NCBI RefSeq assembly: GCF_026262505.1
Contig: NC_067205.1
Span: 3,410,001 to 3,474,000 of the forward strand
Direction of reading: 5' to 3'
Origin: Trichomonas vaginalis G3
Taxonomy: Eukaryota > Parabasalia > Trichomonadida > Trichomonadidae
DNA length: 64,000 bases
Part shown: positions 35,075 through 45,768 of the stretch, one piece after another
Numbering within the stretch: the stretch's first letter is position 1
Layout: each line of letters opens with the position of its first letter
Notes under the pieces: model-generated
Databases searched by the model: none
What the model was told of the DNA's origin: nothing
Seen by the model: the letters and a program-made list of their open reading frames with translations, nothing else
Made by a program: the position numbers and the translations under genes

Positions 35075-36080
35075 TATTATTATATATACATGGCACGATG
35101 GGCGCTACTTTTTGGCGCCAGCGGCGCCGCCCGCGCCTCCGGTGGCTCCCACTGGTGGGGAGGAGACGATAGAAAAAGATATAAATTTTACTAAAAAAAT
35201 TGAATTTTGGAAATTCTTTTGATTTTTTTGAATGATTTACGAAGAGATTGAACACATTTTGTACTATGAAATATCGTTATTAATAAATTTACTTCTTAAA
35301 CATCTATTAAAATCGCAATTTTGAATATTTTTATGATTTTTTTTGACCCGATCACTTGCGCCCGCGCCCACTGGGAGGGGCGCTTGTAAAGTATTCAAAA
35401 ATCAATGTAAACATTTCAATTTTTGCTCCCACCTCCCATTGGGAGGGGGGCATATATCTTGTAGCGTTCAAGTTCAAGTGATGAAAGTGCATAAGAAAGC
35501 TCCTTAATCATACCAATAGAAACAGCATTAGGGGCGCCAAATGGCGCTCGGTGATGTTTCCCATAAAAGCTTAATTTCAGGTATCCATAATCATAACCTG
35601 TCAGACGCAATAATTCATTAGCACACAATCATCGTTTCTCAATCAAGAAACGAAACGCACGATTGATTATGCTGGCCATTAAATTTTCATATCAAATTAA
35701 AGACTATCATCAACCAAAGCTTAAAATTCTCAGTGTTTACAACTCTCATACTTCGAATATGCATATTTCCAAAATAGCATGAAATTTTTTTTCATTTGAG
35801 CTCATTTTCTTTTGTTCTATTAACTAATACATGCAGTACAAGCTTGTTATACGTATACTTAATAAGTAAGGTCTTAAGGGAAATAATAAAAAACAATTTT
35901 GCTATTAATTATATTAAACAATATTTATTTGTAATTTCGTGATAATTATATTTCTTATTACAAAGTAAAGGTATTTGATATAATGTTTGCCTTACAAAAA
36001 TGTTTCCTTTGTCTTGCCACCATAGGTATTCTATTTTGTCACTTTTTGCGCCCGCCGTGCCATGTATATTATTATATATA
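35075..36080. mobile_element. Possible ~1-kb non-autonomous DNA element with short terminal inverted repeats
   Basis: CATGGCACGATGGGCGC near 35091 faces GCGCCCGCCGTGCCATG near 36047-36063, both flanked by TATTATTATATATA-like sequence. The inside has GC-rich patches (GGCGCCAGCGGCGCCGCCCG; CCCACTGGGAGGGGCGC) and only a degenerate frame (35416-35628, -). Ends and class are uncertain. Confidence 0.4.
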
Positions 36081-36274
36081 ATGTAATTAAGAAAAAAAAA
36101 TAAAATGACCTGCATATATTAATTATTTAGATTGCAAGATTCAAAAAAGCTATTAAAATTAGAGACTAAATAAATAGCGAATTGATTCATATGGATTTAT
36201 GTAATTGTGAACATTAAAAGAGTTTATTTATTGATCTAATAAAAAAAGATAAAATATTAATGAGAAAATTGAAA

Positions 36275-36740
36275 GAATAGAGTGTCCCATTCACTCGTGT
36301 TGGTCGCAATGTATCATTCTTGGAGACATTGCCTCTGCATGTCTCCCACAATGGCACAATGTTCCTTGGAGAAAGACCTGGAAGGGGGTCCTTTCTCAAG
36401 GTCAGGGCCCCCTTCTAGTCTTTCTGGTCCTGGAAGGAGCGCTTCTGACTGGTCTGTGCGCTGCTTCCAGGAAGATCAGGAGATTGCTCGAAGTTCGCGG
36501 CAAGTGCATTCCGACACCACAGATGCACTTGCCGCAACATATAATTGCGAGTGTCTGCTGCTTTGGTCAAAAGAAGCAGCAGACACTCGCAATGCGAACC
36601 GAATTGTCCCAGAAAGACCTGGAAGGGGTCCTTTCTCAAGGTCAGGACCCCCTTCTAGTCTTTCTGGTCCTGGAAGGAGCGCTTCTGACTGGTCTGTGCG
36701 CTGCTTCCAGGAAGAACATGAGATTGCGCCAATAAGCTCC
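36275..36740. repeat. GC-rich hairpin cluster with a 118-bp direct repeat
   Basis: About 118 bp starting GAAAGACCTGGAAGG occurs at ~36371-36489 and again at ~36608-36726. Between them are strong hairpins: GCGGCAAGTGCAT/ATGCACTTGCCGC and ATTGCGAGTGTCTGCTGCTT with its complement. A further dyad (GGAGACATTGCC/GCATGTCTCC) precedes. Open frames here are by-products of low stop density. Confidence 0.75.
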
Positions 36741-36789
36741 TATCAACAAATTTTGACTAAAAATATAAAGTATCCTTTTGTGATTTAAC

Positions 36790-37719
36790 GAATAGCTCAA
36801 TTTTAAAATAGATTTGATTCTAATAATAAATTGAATGAGTTTCGCTTACGTTTAGAATTTAATGATTTATATGATTTTTTCGTTCACAGAAGAGTCATTG
36901 ATATCCAATATCAAAAAAAACAGCAAAGACACACCATAATAAATGATATTGAAGCTAAATATTACATATTTCAACATATCTAAAAAATTATTATAAGATT
37001 AGATCTCATGCAATGCCGAGCAGTTTCCTAAAGCATAATTACTTATTTATACAGAATCAATTATATAATATTCACATTGCAAATTATATACATTCTCACG
37101 AAGCAACATGAAATAGACTGTCCGAATTTGAATTCAAATAGAGATCTACTTCAAAAGGATTTCTTACAATATGTAATCTCGATGTTGATCACTGGAATAC
37201 AAGGGATGCACGTAATTTACAAATTGTTGCAAAAATAGTAGTACAACAAAAATTTTATTTTTAGCTTGTCACTTGATATATAACAATTGCAAAAACTCAA
37301 TCAAAAATAGGATTTGAACAACTTTTTAAAATTGTGAGAAAAATTCTATCGGCACATTCTATTCAATTTTAAAGTATTTCTTTCATATTCCAATCGATTA
37401 TTCAATATTTGCCAATCACAAATTTTAGTTCAAAATTCAAAAAATCCCTAATTTTAATTTCAGATGAAATCTCGCAAAAATAACATTGTTTTAACCATAT
37501 AAATATATATTTTATATATTGTATAGTGATTTTTTAATATTTTTATGAGTAAAATCGAGAGTGAGGAAATGTGGACTACAAAAAACGATAGAAATGAATA
37601 GTTTACATGGGAATTCAATACTTATAAGTATTCAATGTCACTTTTGTGCTTGAGATTTTGACTCTAGTATATCAGAAAAAAAGTAATTACTTTTTTAAAA
37701 TATATTATCAAGTAAATAA
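36790..37719. other. Host spacer
   Basis: Strongly AT-rich, no recognisable feature. Confidence 0.6.
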
Positions 37720-37956
37720 AGACTTTTTCGCCATAGAAAGCACCTTTCACGGCTTCTTACCAGATCTAGTCATCTTTTCCAAATTCAATTCCTGCTCTTT
37801 TCTGTTCTTATTTTATTTATCGTTAATTCATTTTTCAAAACCGAATCAATACAGAATGTAAATACGACAGGTTCTATATACAGAACAGGAAGAATATTTT
37901 TTGGGGTTGTAACTCACAAAAAATCTAACAGAAGAGATTCAACTTGGAAATATTGG

Positions 37957-38709
37957 ATGAAAAGAATACTTGAAGATGGATATCACGGGTCGAAATTCAT
38001 ATTGGATCCTCAAGACGATTATCCAAATCATTACTTACAAATGGATAATGACCTAGCCCAAATAAATCAAGCCTCGCAGAAATTTCAAGATGACGTAGAT
38101 AGGGGCTCGAAGGGTGTGATTGGCGCCAGATATTTGGTTTCCAATCCTCAATATAGCTGGTATTGGTCACTCACAGATGATATTTACATGGATTTAGACT
38201 TAGTCACTAAATTTTTTGAAGAATTAGAAAGGAAATATGATCCTTATTCTCAGATTGTCATAAAAGGTCAATGTCTCTGCAATCACGGATACAGATATCT
38301 GCAAGGTGGAGCAGGGTATATATTTAGCAACCTTGCAGCTAAGAAATTCAATGAAATTTCAATAAATTGGTTACAAACCATGACACAATTTGACGATTTA
38401 CACTTCAAAGATGTACTTGATGCCTTTAATCTTACCACTGATGATATCGCAATCAACAACATATTTGGATATCGCGCGGGAGATATTTTGAAATATCCAA
38501 ATTTCCAAAAATGCCCCAGCAATATTAGTAAGACTTGCTGCGGGTATGATAGTATATACCCCATGAATAAATTGATGGTAATTCACGAAAATTATATGAA
38601 TGTAATGGAAGTAGCTGTTTTATTTGTAAGCCAAATAAAGCAGAAGAACGAGTCGCTTTATCATTACTACTACGGAGATCCTTGGGAACTTACACCATGC
38701 AAACTATAA
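37957..38709 (+). CDS. GT31/Fringe-like glycosyltransferase (N-terminus lacks a start codon)
   Basis: 250 codons from the first ATG. The acidic metal motif is WYWSLTDDIYMDLDLV (DDxxxD) and the donor/acceptor motif YLQGGAGYIFS, then FDDLHFKD and paired cysteines (KCPSNISKTCCGYDS). These match Fringe/C1GALT-type β-glycosyltransferases of the Golgi. In-frame coding continues upstream to 37720 without a stop (FFGVVTHKKSNRRDSTW and a membrane segment FLLFSVLILFIVNSFF), so the real protein is type II membrane-bound and ~79 residues longer, but no ATG is present there. It may be a decaying gene. Confidence 0.7.
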   Translation: MKRILEDGYHGSKFILDPQDDYPNHYLQMDNDLAQINQASQKFQDDVDRGSKGVIGARYLVSNPQYSWYWSLTDDIYMDLDLVTKFFEELERKYDPYSQIVIKGQCLCNHGYRYLQGGAGYIFSNLAAKKFNEISINWLQTMTQFDDLHFKDVLDAFNLTTDDIAINNIFGYRAGDILKYPNFQKCPSNISKTCCGYDSIYPMNKLMVIHENYMNVMEVAVLFVSQIKQKNESLYHYYYGDPWELTPCKL

Positions 38710-39978
38710 AAAAAAGATAAAGTTTATCGTCAGTCATATTTTTATTGATTTTTCCCCATCAAAAAGTGAGGATAAATGATGTTGTCGGGTATCCAACCTG
38801 CCAAATGAGCTTTATGGTGTGCGTGATCTTGTCATTCCTTCTATGTTATATAGGCAAATGATTCAGTATCCAAAAGAGTACTCGTTCATCTGATTACCCA
38901 AGAAACTTTGATTTCATAAAAATTTAATTGGCTCTTAAATCAAGAATACATTTAGATATTAGAGAATTTTCGAAGTAAATTTTGAATGTAAAGCACTTAT
39001 TAAGAATTTGTTGGGCTTTGAATACACTTCAATAATACATTAGAATAGTGTGATACTTGGGAAGGCTGAAATTGAAGTCTGGTCCATAAATGAAGAATTT
39101 GGAAAATTAAAATGCAAAACTCTGAATTTCAACCATACTTTAATGTTATGCATATGTCATCAGTACCAACAGTTCATATTAATTTAATTTTTATAAGTTA
39201 CCATTTTTTGATACTTCAACCAACGCCGCACTTGCAGATTTAAAAAATTAAATAAACCGAATTCTATTATTTGATTATTTAAATGCAATCATTTGAATTA
39301 ATTGTCTTTTAATAATAATACTGATTTCCAAACTTTAACTTTGTGTTGTTCATAGCCGGAGGCAGCAACGCGCCCGTTGGGCTAGCGCTGCCGCTGGTGG
39401 CCCGATTTTTTTTCCAAGATTATATTTTCCCAAAGAACCTTTCCCAGATATTGGGTTTATCAACCAGAAACATCCACCTTACAGCTATTAAGTTTTATAT
39501 GAGTTTTGTTAATAATTATAAAATAAATTATCATCATTTTGATAAAAATAATATTATTTGCACATCAAATAGCAAAGAATAATATCACATGTATATTTAA
39601 AATGCGAAGGAAGGAAAATATGGGTATGATTTTTGTTTTGGGTTAATTTGTTGCAAATTAACAATAATAGAAGCAATTCTTGAGTCAAAGGATTAGAATG
39701 AAGCAAATTGGACTTTCGATGGTTTGTTGAGCTGCGCAAATATCTATCTTCATATTTGAAAAAATTATAGGTATTGAGAGGAAACAAGATATATTCGATG
39801 TAGAGATATTTATCTGTATTTCAATTCAGTCAAATTGAAATAGGTAATTCATGGATATTGAAAAAGCAATTGAAACTAAAAAAAAGGGACGAACTTTAAA
39901 TTGAATGGTCAATTTAAAGCAAGTATTCAATTTTTTGGTCAATTTAAAGCAATGAATGAGAAAAACTTTGAGCTTAGG
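38710..39978. other. Host spacer with one GC-rich relic
   Basis: AT-rich apart from ~39355-39405 (GCCGGAGGCAGCAACGCGCC, GCTAGCGCTGCCGCTGGTGG), possibly the end of an old element. No gene seen. Confidence 0.5.
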
Positions 39979-40085
39979 AGGTCAGGTGCGTGGGGCTTCC
40001 AGGCGCGTTGCGCCCTCTAGCCCATGAGAAATTTTGCCCAGGACCCAAGAGGAGGACCGAACCCCAGCCGACCAGCCGGTGACAA
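39979..40085 (+). repeat. Left terminal inverted repeat of element 2
   Basis: Same GGGCTTCCAGGCGCGTTGCG core and CCAGCCGGTGAC block as the element 1 left end, with few differences. Flank GAGCTTAGG on the left; the partner end lies outside the window. Confidence 0.8.
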
Positions 40086-40124
40086 AACCAAAACAGTTGT
40101 TATTTACATCATATTAATGATATC

Positions 40125-40290
40125 ACTTTTTTGTCACTTTTTGTATCACCTTTTTAAATATCACTTTTTGTGCCACTTTTTCAAAAATGCGAATTTTCAC
40201 TTTTTGTCACTTTTGTGTCACTTTTCACAAATTATATATGTTTTCATGTTTTGTCACTTTTCTGTCACTTTTCGGGTAAAAACATTTTTA
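40125..40290 (+). promoter_or_regulatory. Expanded TCACTTTT array, element 2
   Basis: About nine copies of TCACTTTT (several as TGTCACTTTTTGT) between terminus and methyltransferase, against five or six in element 1. The extra ~60 bp arise by repeat expansion. Confidence 0.55.
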
Positions 40291-40303
40291 TTATTATATA
40301 TAA

Positions 40304-41122
40304 ATGAATTTTACAAAACCACCGTTACCGTTCTTTGGAAATAAGAGTAGATGTAAAGATATTATATTGAGAGAACTTAAGAAACTACCGAATGGTCTAA
40401 CATTTGTAGATTTGTTCGGTGGAAGTTTCTATATATCCCATTTATGTCATACCGTATTTCCTGACTCAAAGATTATATGCAATGACCTCGACAATTATAT
40501 GGAGCGTCTCAAACATATTCCAGACACAAACAATATATTGAAAGAGTTAAAAGAAAAGATACCTATAGGTAAGATGGAACGTATACCATTAGATAAGAAA
40601 AATATTGTGAGAGAGGTTTTGAAAAAAGCAGAATATATAGACTGGGATAGTATATCTGCTAGACTATTATATAGTGGTGCTATAAGAGTTCATGACATTG
40701 AAACACTTATGTCAAAAGTTTTATATCTTAACTATACAAATGTTTTCAAAGAGGACATAGAAAAATATATTGAGGGTATAGAGTTTGTGAGATGTCATTG
40801 GACAGAGTTGTATGAAAAATATAAAGACAAGGAAAATATTTTCTTTATAGTGGACCCGCCGTTCTATAACACATGGGATTTTCAATACCAAGTAGACTGG
40901 ACTTTGAGAGACTCTTTAGAAACTTTAGACGTTATACATAACCATCCATGCTTTTACTTTACATCCGATAAAAGTGGTTTGGAAACCATTATGAGATGGT
41001 TAGAGGACATACATGACTATGAGTTTATATATGACAAGATAGAATATGAGAGAGGTCCTATAAACTGGAGAAAGTGTCACAATAAAGAAATTTTATTAGT
41101 AAGTAAATGTGGTTTGAAATAG
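40304..41122 (+). CDS. D12-class DNA N6-adenine methyltransferase, element 2 copy
   Basis: 272 residues, identical to the element 1 enzyme except three conservative or charge changes (DNK/DKK, ENV/ENI, ETV/ETI). All motifs are kept (PFFGNK, FVDLFGGS, DPPFYN). That both copies are intact while most structural genes are broken suggests selection on, or recent spread with, this gene. Confidence 0.9.
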   Translation: MNFTKPPLPFFGNKSRCKDIILRELKKLPNGLTFVDLFGGSFYISHLCHTVFPDSKIICNDLDNYMERLKHIPDTNNILKELKEKIPIGKMERIPLDKKNIVREVLKKAEYIDWDSISARLLYSGAIRVHDIETLMSKVLYLNYTNVFKEDIEKYIEGIEFVRCHWTELYEKYKDKENIFFIVDPPFYNTWDFQYQVDWTLRDSLETLDVIHNHPCFYFTSDKSGLETIMRWLEDIHDYEFIYDKIEYERGPINWRKCHNKEILLVSKCGLK

Positions 41123-41238
41123 GACTACTTGTTTTAGGTTTTTTCCATTGTGTCATTTATTTATTTGACGTGGCAGAAAAGTACAGAGAATATGAAGATG
41201 AACCAATGCCTGCAAATGTTCAGCGTATGTACTCGTAA
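41107..41238 (+). CDS. 43-residue membrane micro-protein, element 2 copy
   Basis: Same overlap with the methyltransferase end and same hydrophobic helix as 4645-4776. Differs by FF/LF after the helix, ERY/EKY and QHM/QRM. Length is unchanged. Confidence 0.55.
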   Translation: MWFEIGLLVLGFFHCVIYLFDVAEKYREYEDEPMPANVQRMYS

Positions 41239-41261
41239 AAGATATTTTTATCTAATATTAA

Positions 41262-41624
41262 ATGGACGCACAGAACTTAGCGAATGCACAGCAACCTGGA
41301 CAACCAAACCCAGAGAATATTCCAAATGAAGTTAGAATACAAACTGCAATGGCAAACTATGGTCAAGTGCCAACAGATGTACAAATGCAAACTGCCATGT
41401 CAAATGACGCTGCGTTAGGTTTGCCACCATGGTATGCAAATATGAGATGGAAAGAGTTTTATACAAACCCTGAAGTGGGATATAAACAACTTTATGCAGA
41501 TGACGCGAACACAGGAGTTGACCCAGAATATGTTTTCTACCAGAGGAGAAACAGAATGTATGAGCTCCAGTTAAAGAATGCTATGGAACTCAACAGGAAA
41601 CGTAAGAGACTAGGCGGACATTAG
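41262..41624 (+). CDS. Conserved 120-residue basic-tailed protein, element 2 copy
   Basis: Identical to 4800-5162 but for AKYG/ANYG. Same two QTAM repeats and RKRKRLGGH end. Function unknown. Confidence 0.7.
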   Translation: MDAQNLANAQQPGQPNPENIPNEVRIQTAMANYGQVPTDVQMQTAMSNDAALGLPPWYANMRWKEFYTNPEVGYKQLYADDANTGVDPEYVFYQRRNRMYELQLKNAMELNRKRKRLGGH

Positions 41625-41642
41625 ATTTTTACATATAGTAAA

Positions 41643-41885
41643 ATGGGTTTCTTTGGAAGAATAGGAAACTTCTTTCGAAATGTTGGAAGAGGTATATGGA
41701 ATGGAATAAAATCTGTCGGAAGAGGAGTATGGAACGGCGTCAAGAATATTGGTAAAAGAGTAGGTCAGTTTGTTGGTATTATACCTAAAGACCCTGAACC
41801 AGAAGAACAAGCTCCTGTAATACAACAGCCTGAACCTGCACCACAGTCTAGTTGGCAACCAAATCCAACACCTCAACCATATTAA
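41643..41885 (+). CDS. Amphipathic glycine-rich small protein, element 2 copy
   Basis: 80 residues; MGFFGRIGNFFRNVGRGIWN start with the same cationic amphipathic repeats as 5181-5414 and a three-residue longer P/Q tail. Probable minor virion protein (inference). Confidence 0.65.
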   Translation: MGFFGRIGNFFRNVGRGIWNGIKSVGRGVWNGVKNIGKRVGQFVGIIPKDPEPEEQAPVIQQPEPAPQSSWQPNPTPQPY

Positions 41886-41889
41886 AAAA

Positions 41890-42738
41890 TTATATTTTTA
41901 CCGTTCGATAGTAGTTGTATATGAAACTAAGTTCTAAGTAAAACGCGTGGTATAATGGAATTATTCTTTTTCTTCCATCTGTAGTAAATCATACTTGAAA
42001 GTCTGAAATACTTCCACTCGGCGGTTCATATAACTTTGTAGGTTTTTCGTAAAAATCATTCATCAGGCATAAGAAAGAGTTTTGCGCACCAGAAAATGAA
42101 GCATGAACAATAATAGCATCTGGGTCGAAAACATTTTCATATGTTCCATTAGGGTTTTCGACTTCATAATAGTCCGGGTGTACTGGATATGCTGCAGGCT
42201 GATTTAACATCCTCATAAATCTATACCATGCCAAGTTGTTATATTTTGTAGAAATATAAACGTTTTCTCCAAGGTCTTCTATTTTATTGATTTTAACAGT
42301 TGCATTTTTCCTGTCATAAATAATATCGAGATGGTATTCTCCTTCGTCAATGTTATACTGGTTTGCATATTCAATATAGATATCGCTTATTTTTTCTTGA
42401 AAAGCTTGAAGAGTTGTTTCTAAGTTTATAAGCAAATTAACTTGTAAAAGTTTTCCTTGTTCAAATTTCTCATACATACGTTTTTCTTTGTTATAGTATC
42501 GAACTTCAAAACCGACCGTAAATGGGAAACCATGTATGGCTTCTGAAATGAACTTCATTCTACGAAAGCCAATAGCTTTTGTGACGGATGGGTCTCTTAA
42601 CCATCTTAATGGGTAGTCAAAACGATAGCCTTCATGCTTTACGGTATCTGTCTCAAACTTTTGACCGACATTAATAAAAAGTTCATCTAATGGTTTAGTT
42701 GTAGCAACTATAGAATTTTCTTTTTCTATTGGAAGCAT
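41890..42738 (-). pseudogene. Penton-like protein, element 2 copy, ended early by TGG to TGA
   Basis: The frame 42738 to 41989 (249 codons) ends SGSISDFQV at TGA where element 1 has TGG. The remaining ~32 codons to 41890 are still conserved downstream. The first ~65 and last ~60 codons are nearly identical to copy A, but residues ~65-190 share little (for example EKRMYEKFEQGKLLQVNLLI against a quite different segment). It points to segment replacement in the centre. Confidence 0.65.
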
Positions 42739-42756
42739 ATTTTATCTATAATAAAA

Positions 42757-44136
42757 ATGTCAAATGAAACAGCGTCTATGCGAGAAATACAACACAACCG
42801 ACAACTCATTATGCAAGCTCTAAATAAGAACACAACAAACTTTTCAAACTATTCTAAGATATCTGAGTCATTGAAAGGGGGTGACTTAAAACTGACAATA
42901 AACCCTATAACAGATGAGTTTCTATTTCAAGACAATAAGAACAATACTGTCTGTATAAATCCAACAAAAGGAACTTTAAACGAGAAACCTATAAATGAAC
43001 TTCTTTTGAAAGCAGATGTTAACAACAAAGCTGACAAAGAATATGTAGACGATGCAATAGCACAAGAAGAAGAAAGAGCTAACAATGCTTATGCAACAAA
43101 AGAACATACTCATCCTGAACTAGCAGACAAAACATATGTTGACAATAAAATGTCAAGTGAAGTGACAAGAGCTGAAAACAAATATTCTAAAAAGACTCAT
43201 ATACATTATATTAACCAAATACCAAGTCTTAAGGAAACATTAGAGACAAAAGCAAATAAGACTCATACACATTCTATATCTGATATCACAAACTTACAAC
43301 TAACTTTAAACACTAAAGCAAACTATGGTCATACACATACCATTGCAAATATTACAAACTTACAAGAAACCTTAAACAGGAAAAGTGACGTTGGACATAC
43401 ACATACATCTTCTGAAATAACAGACTTAAACGTTAGCCTTGAAAATAAAGCAGATAAGACTCATACACATTATATAATAGAATTTGTTGAGCGTATAAAC
43501 CTTGAAACAAACTATGAAGAATATCTTGAACGAACAGAACAAGAAAGAGATGTAGATGGAAATATATATACGCTTTTTACAAGAAAAAAACCAACACTAT
43601 ACTATAATGTTACTAATACTGAAGTGAGTGAGTTTTTTGAATGGGATGAACCAGTTTGGGCTTTAACAAAAAGCGATGATATGGGCATACCAGTTAGCTT
43701 CAGCATAGATATTGTTAAGGTAACTTCATTCGAAGATATGTTTACGTTAAAAGCAGATAAAACATATGTCAATGAAATATACCAAAGTTTGATAGGAACA
43801 AAAAATATTGAAACTATTGTTGGTGACTTTTCTGTCAATGAAGAAAATAAATATTTTAGATGGCAGTTGGTACAGTCCTTAGAAAATGGTACACGGTATA
43901 AACTCATTCCGAAAAATAACAATGAAATGTATGTAAGCTATAAAAAGAATGATGGTACACAAGTTAAAGTTCCATTAGACAACAACTGCTACTTAAACTT
44001 ATATGGAGATGAACAAAATAAATATTTCCGAGTTTATGAAATGACAGATATGACATTGCCTGACCCAGCTCCAGCACCATATTATTATGACTATGGAGAT
44101 GACGACAGAGCACCGCATGTAGACCCAAAAAATTAA
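42757..44136 (+). CDS. Phage-type fibre protein, element 2 copy (ends at a frameshift)
   Basis: 459 codons. The head is identical to element 1's fibre, but the shaft has an extra HTHTIANITNLQ-type unit and an inserted ~95-residue segment (HTHYIIEFVERINLETNYEE … FEDMFTLKADK). It ends VDPKN* at an A-run (44130-44135); the expected continuation is one base out of phase. The fibre as a whole is ~123 codons longer than element 1's. It would form the trimeric host-recognition shaft. Confidence 0.72.
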   Translation: MSNETASMREIQHNRQLIMQALNKNTTNFSNYSKISESLKGGDLKLTINPITDEFLFQDNKNNTVCINPTKGTLNEKPINELLLKADVNNKADKEYVDDAIAQEEERANNAYATKEHTHPELADKTYVDNKMSSEVTRAENKYSKKTHIHYINQIPSLKETLETKANKTHTHSISDITNLQLTLNTKANYGHTHTIANITNLQETLNRKSDVGHTHTSSEITDLNVSLENKADKTHTHYIIEFVERINLETNYEEYLERTEQERDVDGNIYTLFTRKKPTLYYNVTNTEVSEFFEWDEPVWALTKSDDMGIPVSFSIDIVKVTSFEDMFTLKADKTYVNEIYQSLIGTKNIETIVGDFSVNEENKYFRWQLVQSLENGTRYKLIPKNNNEMYVSYKKNDGTQVKVPLDNNCYLNLYGDEQNKYFRVYEMTDMTLPDPAPAPYYYDYGDDDRAPHVDPKN

Positions 44137-44795
44137 CCTTATATTTAGAATATTATAAATACAAAACATACAATGCAATAGACAAAACAAGAATAGTATA
44201 CTATTATGAAGATGACAGAAATAAATATTATAGTCAAGACTTCACTTACCCTGAAAACATAAGATTATATTATAAAAAATATTCTGACACAAACCAGAAG
44301 AAACCTGAAATAGTTGCACTATATTTTAAGTTCAAAAGAGACAATCCTATAATATCTCATATGTTTGATTTAATGAACCCAGTAGGTTCTATTTATACAT
44401 CTATGGAAGCAAGAGGTCCTCAAGTAATGTTTGGTGTTGGTGCATGGGAACAAATAGTCGACAGGTTTTTGTATTGTGCAAACTCTTCAAAGGAAACAGG
44501 TGGAAGTAAAACGATTTCAGGTGCAAATTTACCTGCACACAGTTATTACATAGATTTAAGTACATCTCAAGCAGGTTGGCATAAGCATAGATATTACGAT
44601 TGGCACAGCTTGACAAAAGGTAAAGGATATGATGTTAAAGACGACGTTAAGTTTGCTATAAATTGTTACTGGGATGACACGCAGGGAGAAGGAAACCATA
44701 CACATTTCGTTTCAGGATATACGCAAACAACGGGACAAAGTAAAGAATACATGCCACCTTACATGACAGTTTACGCATGGTATAGAATTGCTTAG
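44137..44795 (+). pseudogene. Fibre C-terminal collar domain, out of phase, element 2
   Basis: Continues after the A-run shift as LTLYLEYYKYKTYNAIDKTR, crosses the site of element 1's stop as a sense AAA codon, and ends with the collar (first ATG 44361, 144 codons; NLPAHSY, HTHFVSGYTQTTG). It differs from element 1 mainly around YDWHSLTKG/WDWSGMTKG, a likely tip loop. Confidence 0.65.
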
Positions 44796-45751
44796 TCGTC
44801 ATTTTCAACTTCTTTAGCATATTCGTCAGGAGTTGTCTTATATTTGTTAGGAACTGTCTTTGAAAGTATACCACCTTGAACTTTGACAAGTTTGAAACGA
44901 GGTCTGACAATAGTAGTTTTATCTTCTGCTTGCAGTGTGTACATTTTGCCATGTTTGCCTAAAACTTCATAATATTCTCTTGTATACTTTCTTCTATTTT
45001 TACGAACACGAATGTGAGTACCTGTCGAGTTCCCATTGTTGTCATAGTCAATAGTATTTTCATATGGGTCGCGTTTAGGTATTTCTATTTTTACTTTGTC
45101 ACCTTTCTGAAGTTTGAAGCCCGGCATTCTTTCTTGTTTGTCTCTTTTGACTAAATTATTAAATATATAGTCTTTCTCTAAGTCAGGGTTGTTTTTCATT
45201 TCTTCGGGGGAGTGGTTTCCCAAACCTTTTTGTTTACGGTTATTGTAAATATTTAAAACTTGTCTCATCTTTGCCTGGGAGAAGTGTCTATACTTGTCGT
45301 CATATGACATTTCATTTGCTTCACCACCTTGTGGTTGGTTTAAGTCTCTTAACATTTTTATACATCCGTCAATGACACCAAGAGCAGAATGGTTTTGGTC
45401 GACAATGAAATATTGGTTTACATTTTTTGAACGCAGATAGTTTTTTACATTATCTGATTTGAAAGAACTTTCACAGTCAGATGTCAGTTTTGTTGGATGG
45501 TATTTGTCAACGAATATTGTCAAAGCTGCTAAGATATCTAAAATAGCTTTGGACTGTAATGGTATGGCTTCACAGTATCTTGTGTTTTGACCAACAAATA
45601 TTAACCAGTATGGAGGTCCATCTGTTCTAACTCTCGGAATGTTTTCCAAGATATCCATAAACCAAGCATTTGGTGTTGAACTAAAGATTTTTATCATGAG
45701 TGCTTTCTTTGTCGCTTTAGAAACATAGAGGTCCTTGTTCGGATTCGTCAT
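44792..45751 (-). CDS. Retroviral-type integrase, element 2 copy
   Basis: 319 residues with the same D33/D92/D128 set and SH3/chromodomain-like C-terminus as 7953-8912. About nine substitutions (for example RYRED/RVRTD). Overlaps the convergent fibre stop by 4 nt; 17-bp divergent spacing to the next gene. Confidence 0.88.
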   Translation of the reverse strand: MTNPNKDLYVSKATKKALMIKIFSSTPNAWFMDILENIPRVRTDGPPYWLIFVGQNTRYCEAIPLQSKAILDILAALTIFVDKYHPTKLTSDCESSFKSDNVKNYLRSKNVNQYFIVDQNHSALGVIDGCIKMLRDLNQPQGGEANEMSYDDKYRHFSQAKMRQVLNIYNNRKQKGLGNHSPEEMKNNPDLEKDYIFNNLVKRDKQERMPGFKLQKGDKVKIEIPKRDPYENTIDYDNNGNSTGTHIRVRKNRRKYTREYYEVLGKHGKMYTLQAEDKTTIVRPRFKLVKVQGGILSKTVPNKYKTTPDEYAKEVENDD

Positions 45752-45768
45752 TTTTTACCCTATAAGAA

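Noticed and set aside
36282-36788. 168-codon frame over the GC-rich island
   Set aside because: Composed of the direct repeats and hairpins; both strands are open there and no protein-like pattern is seen.
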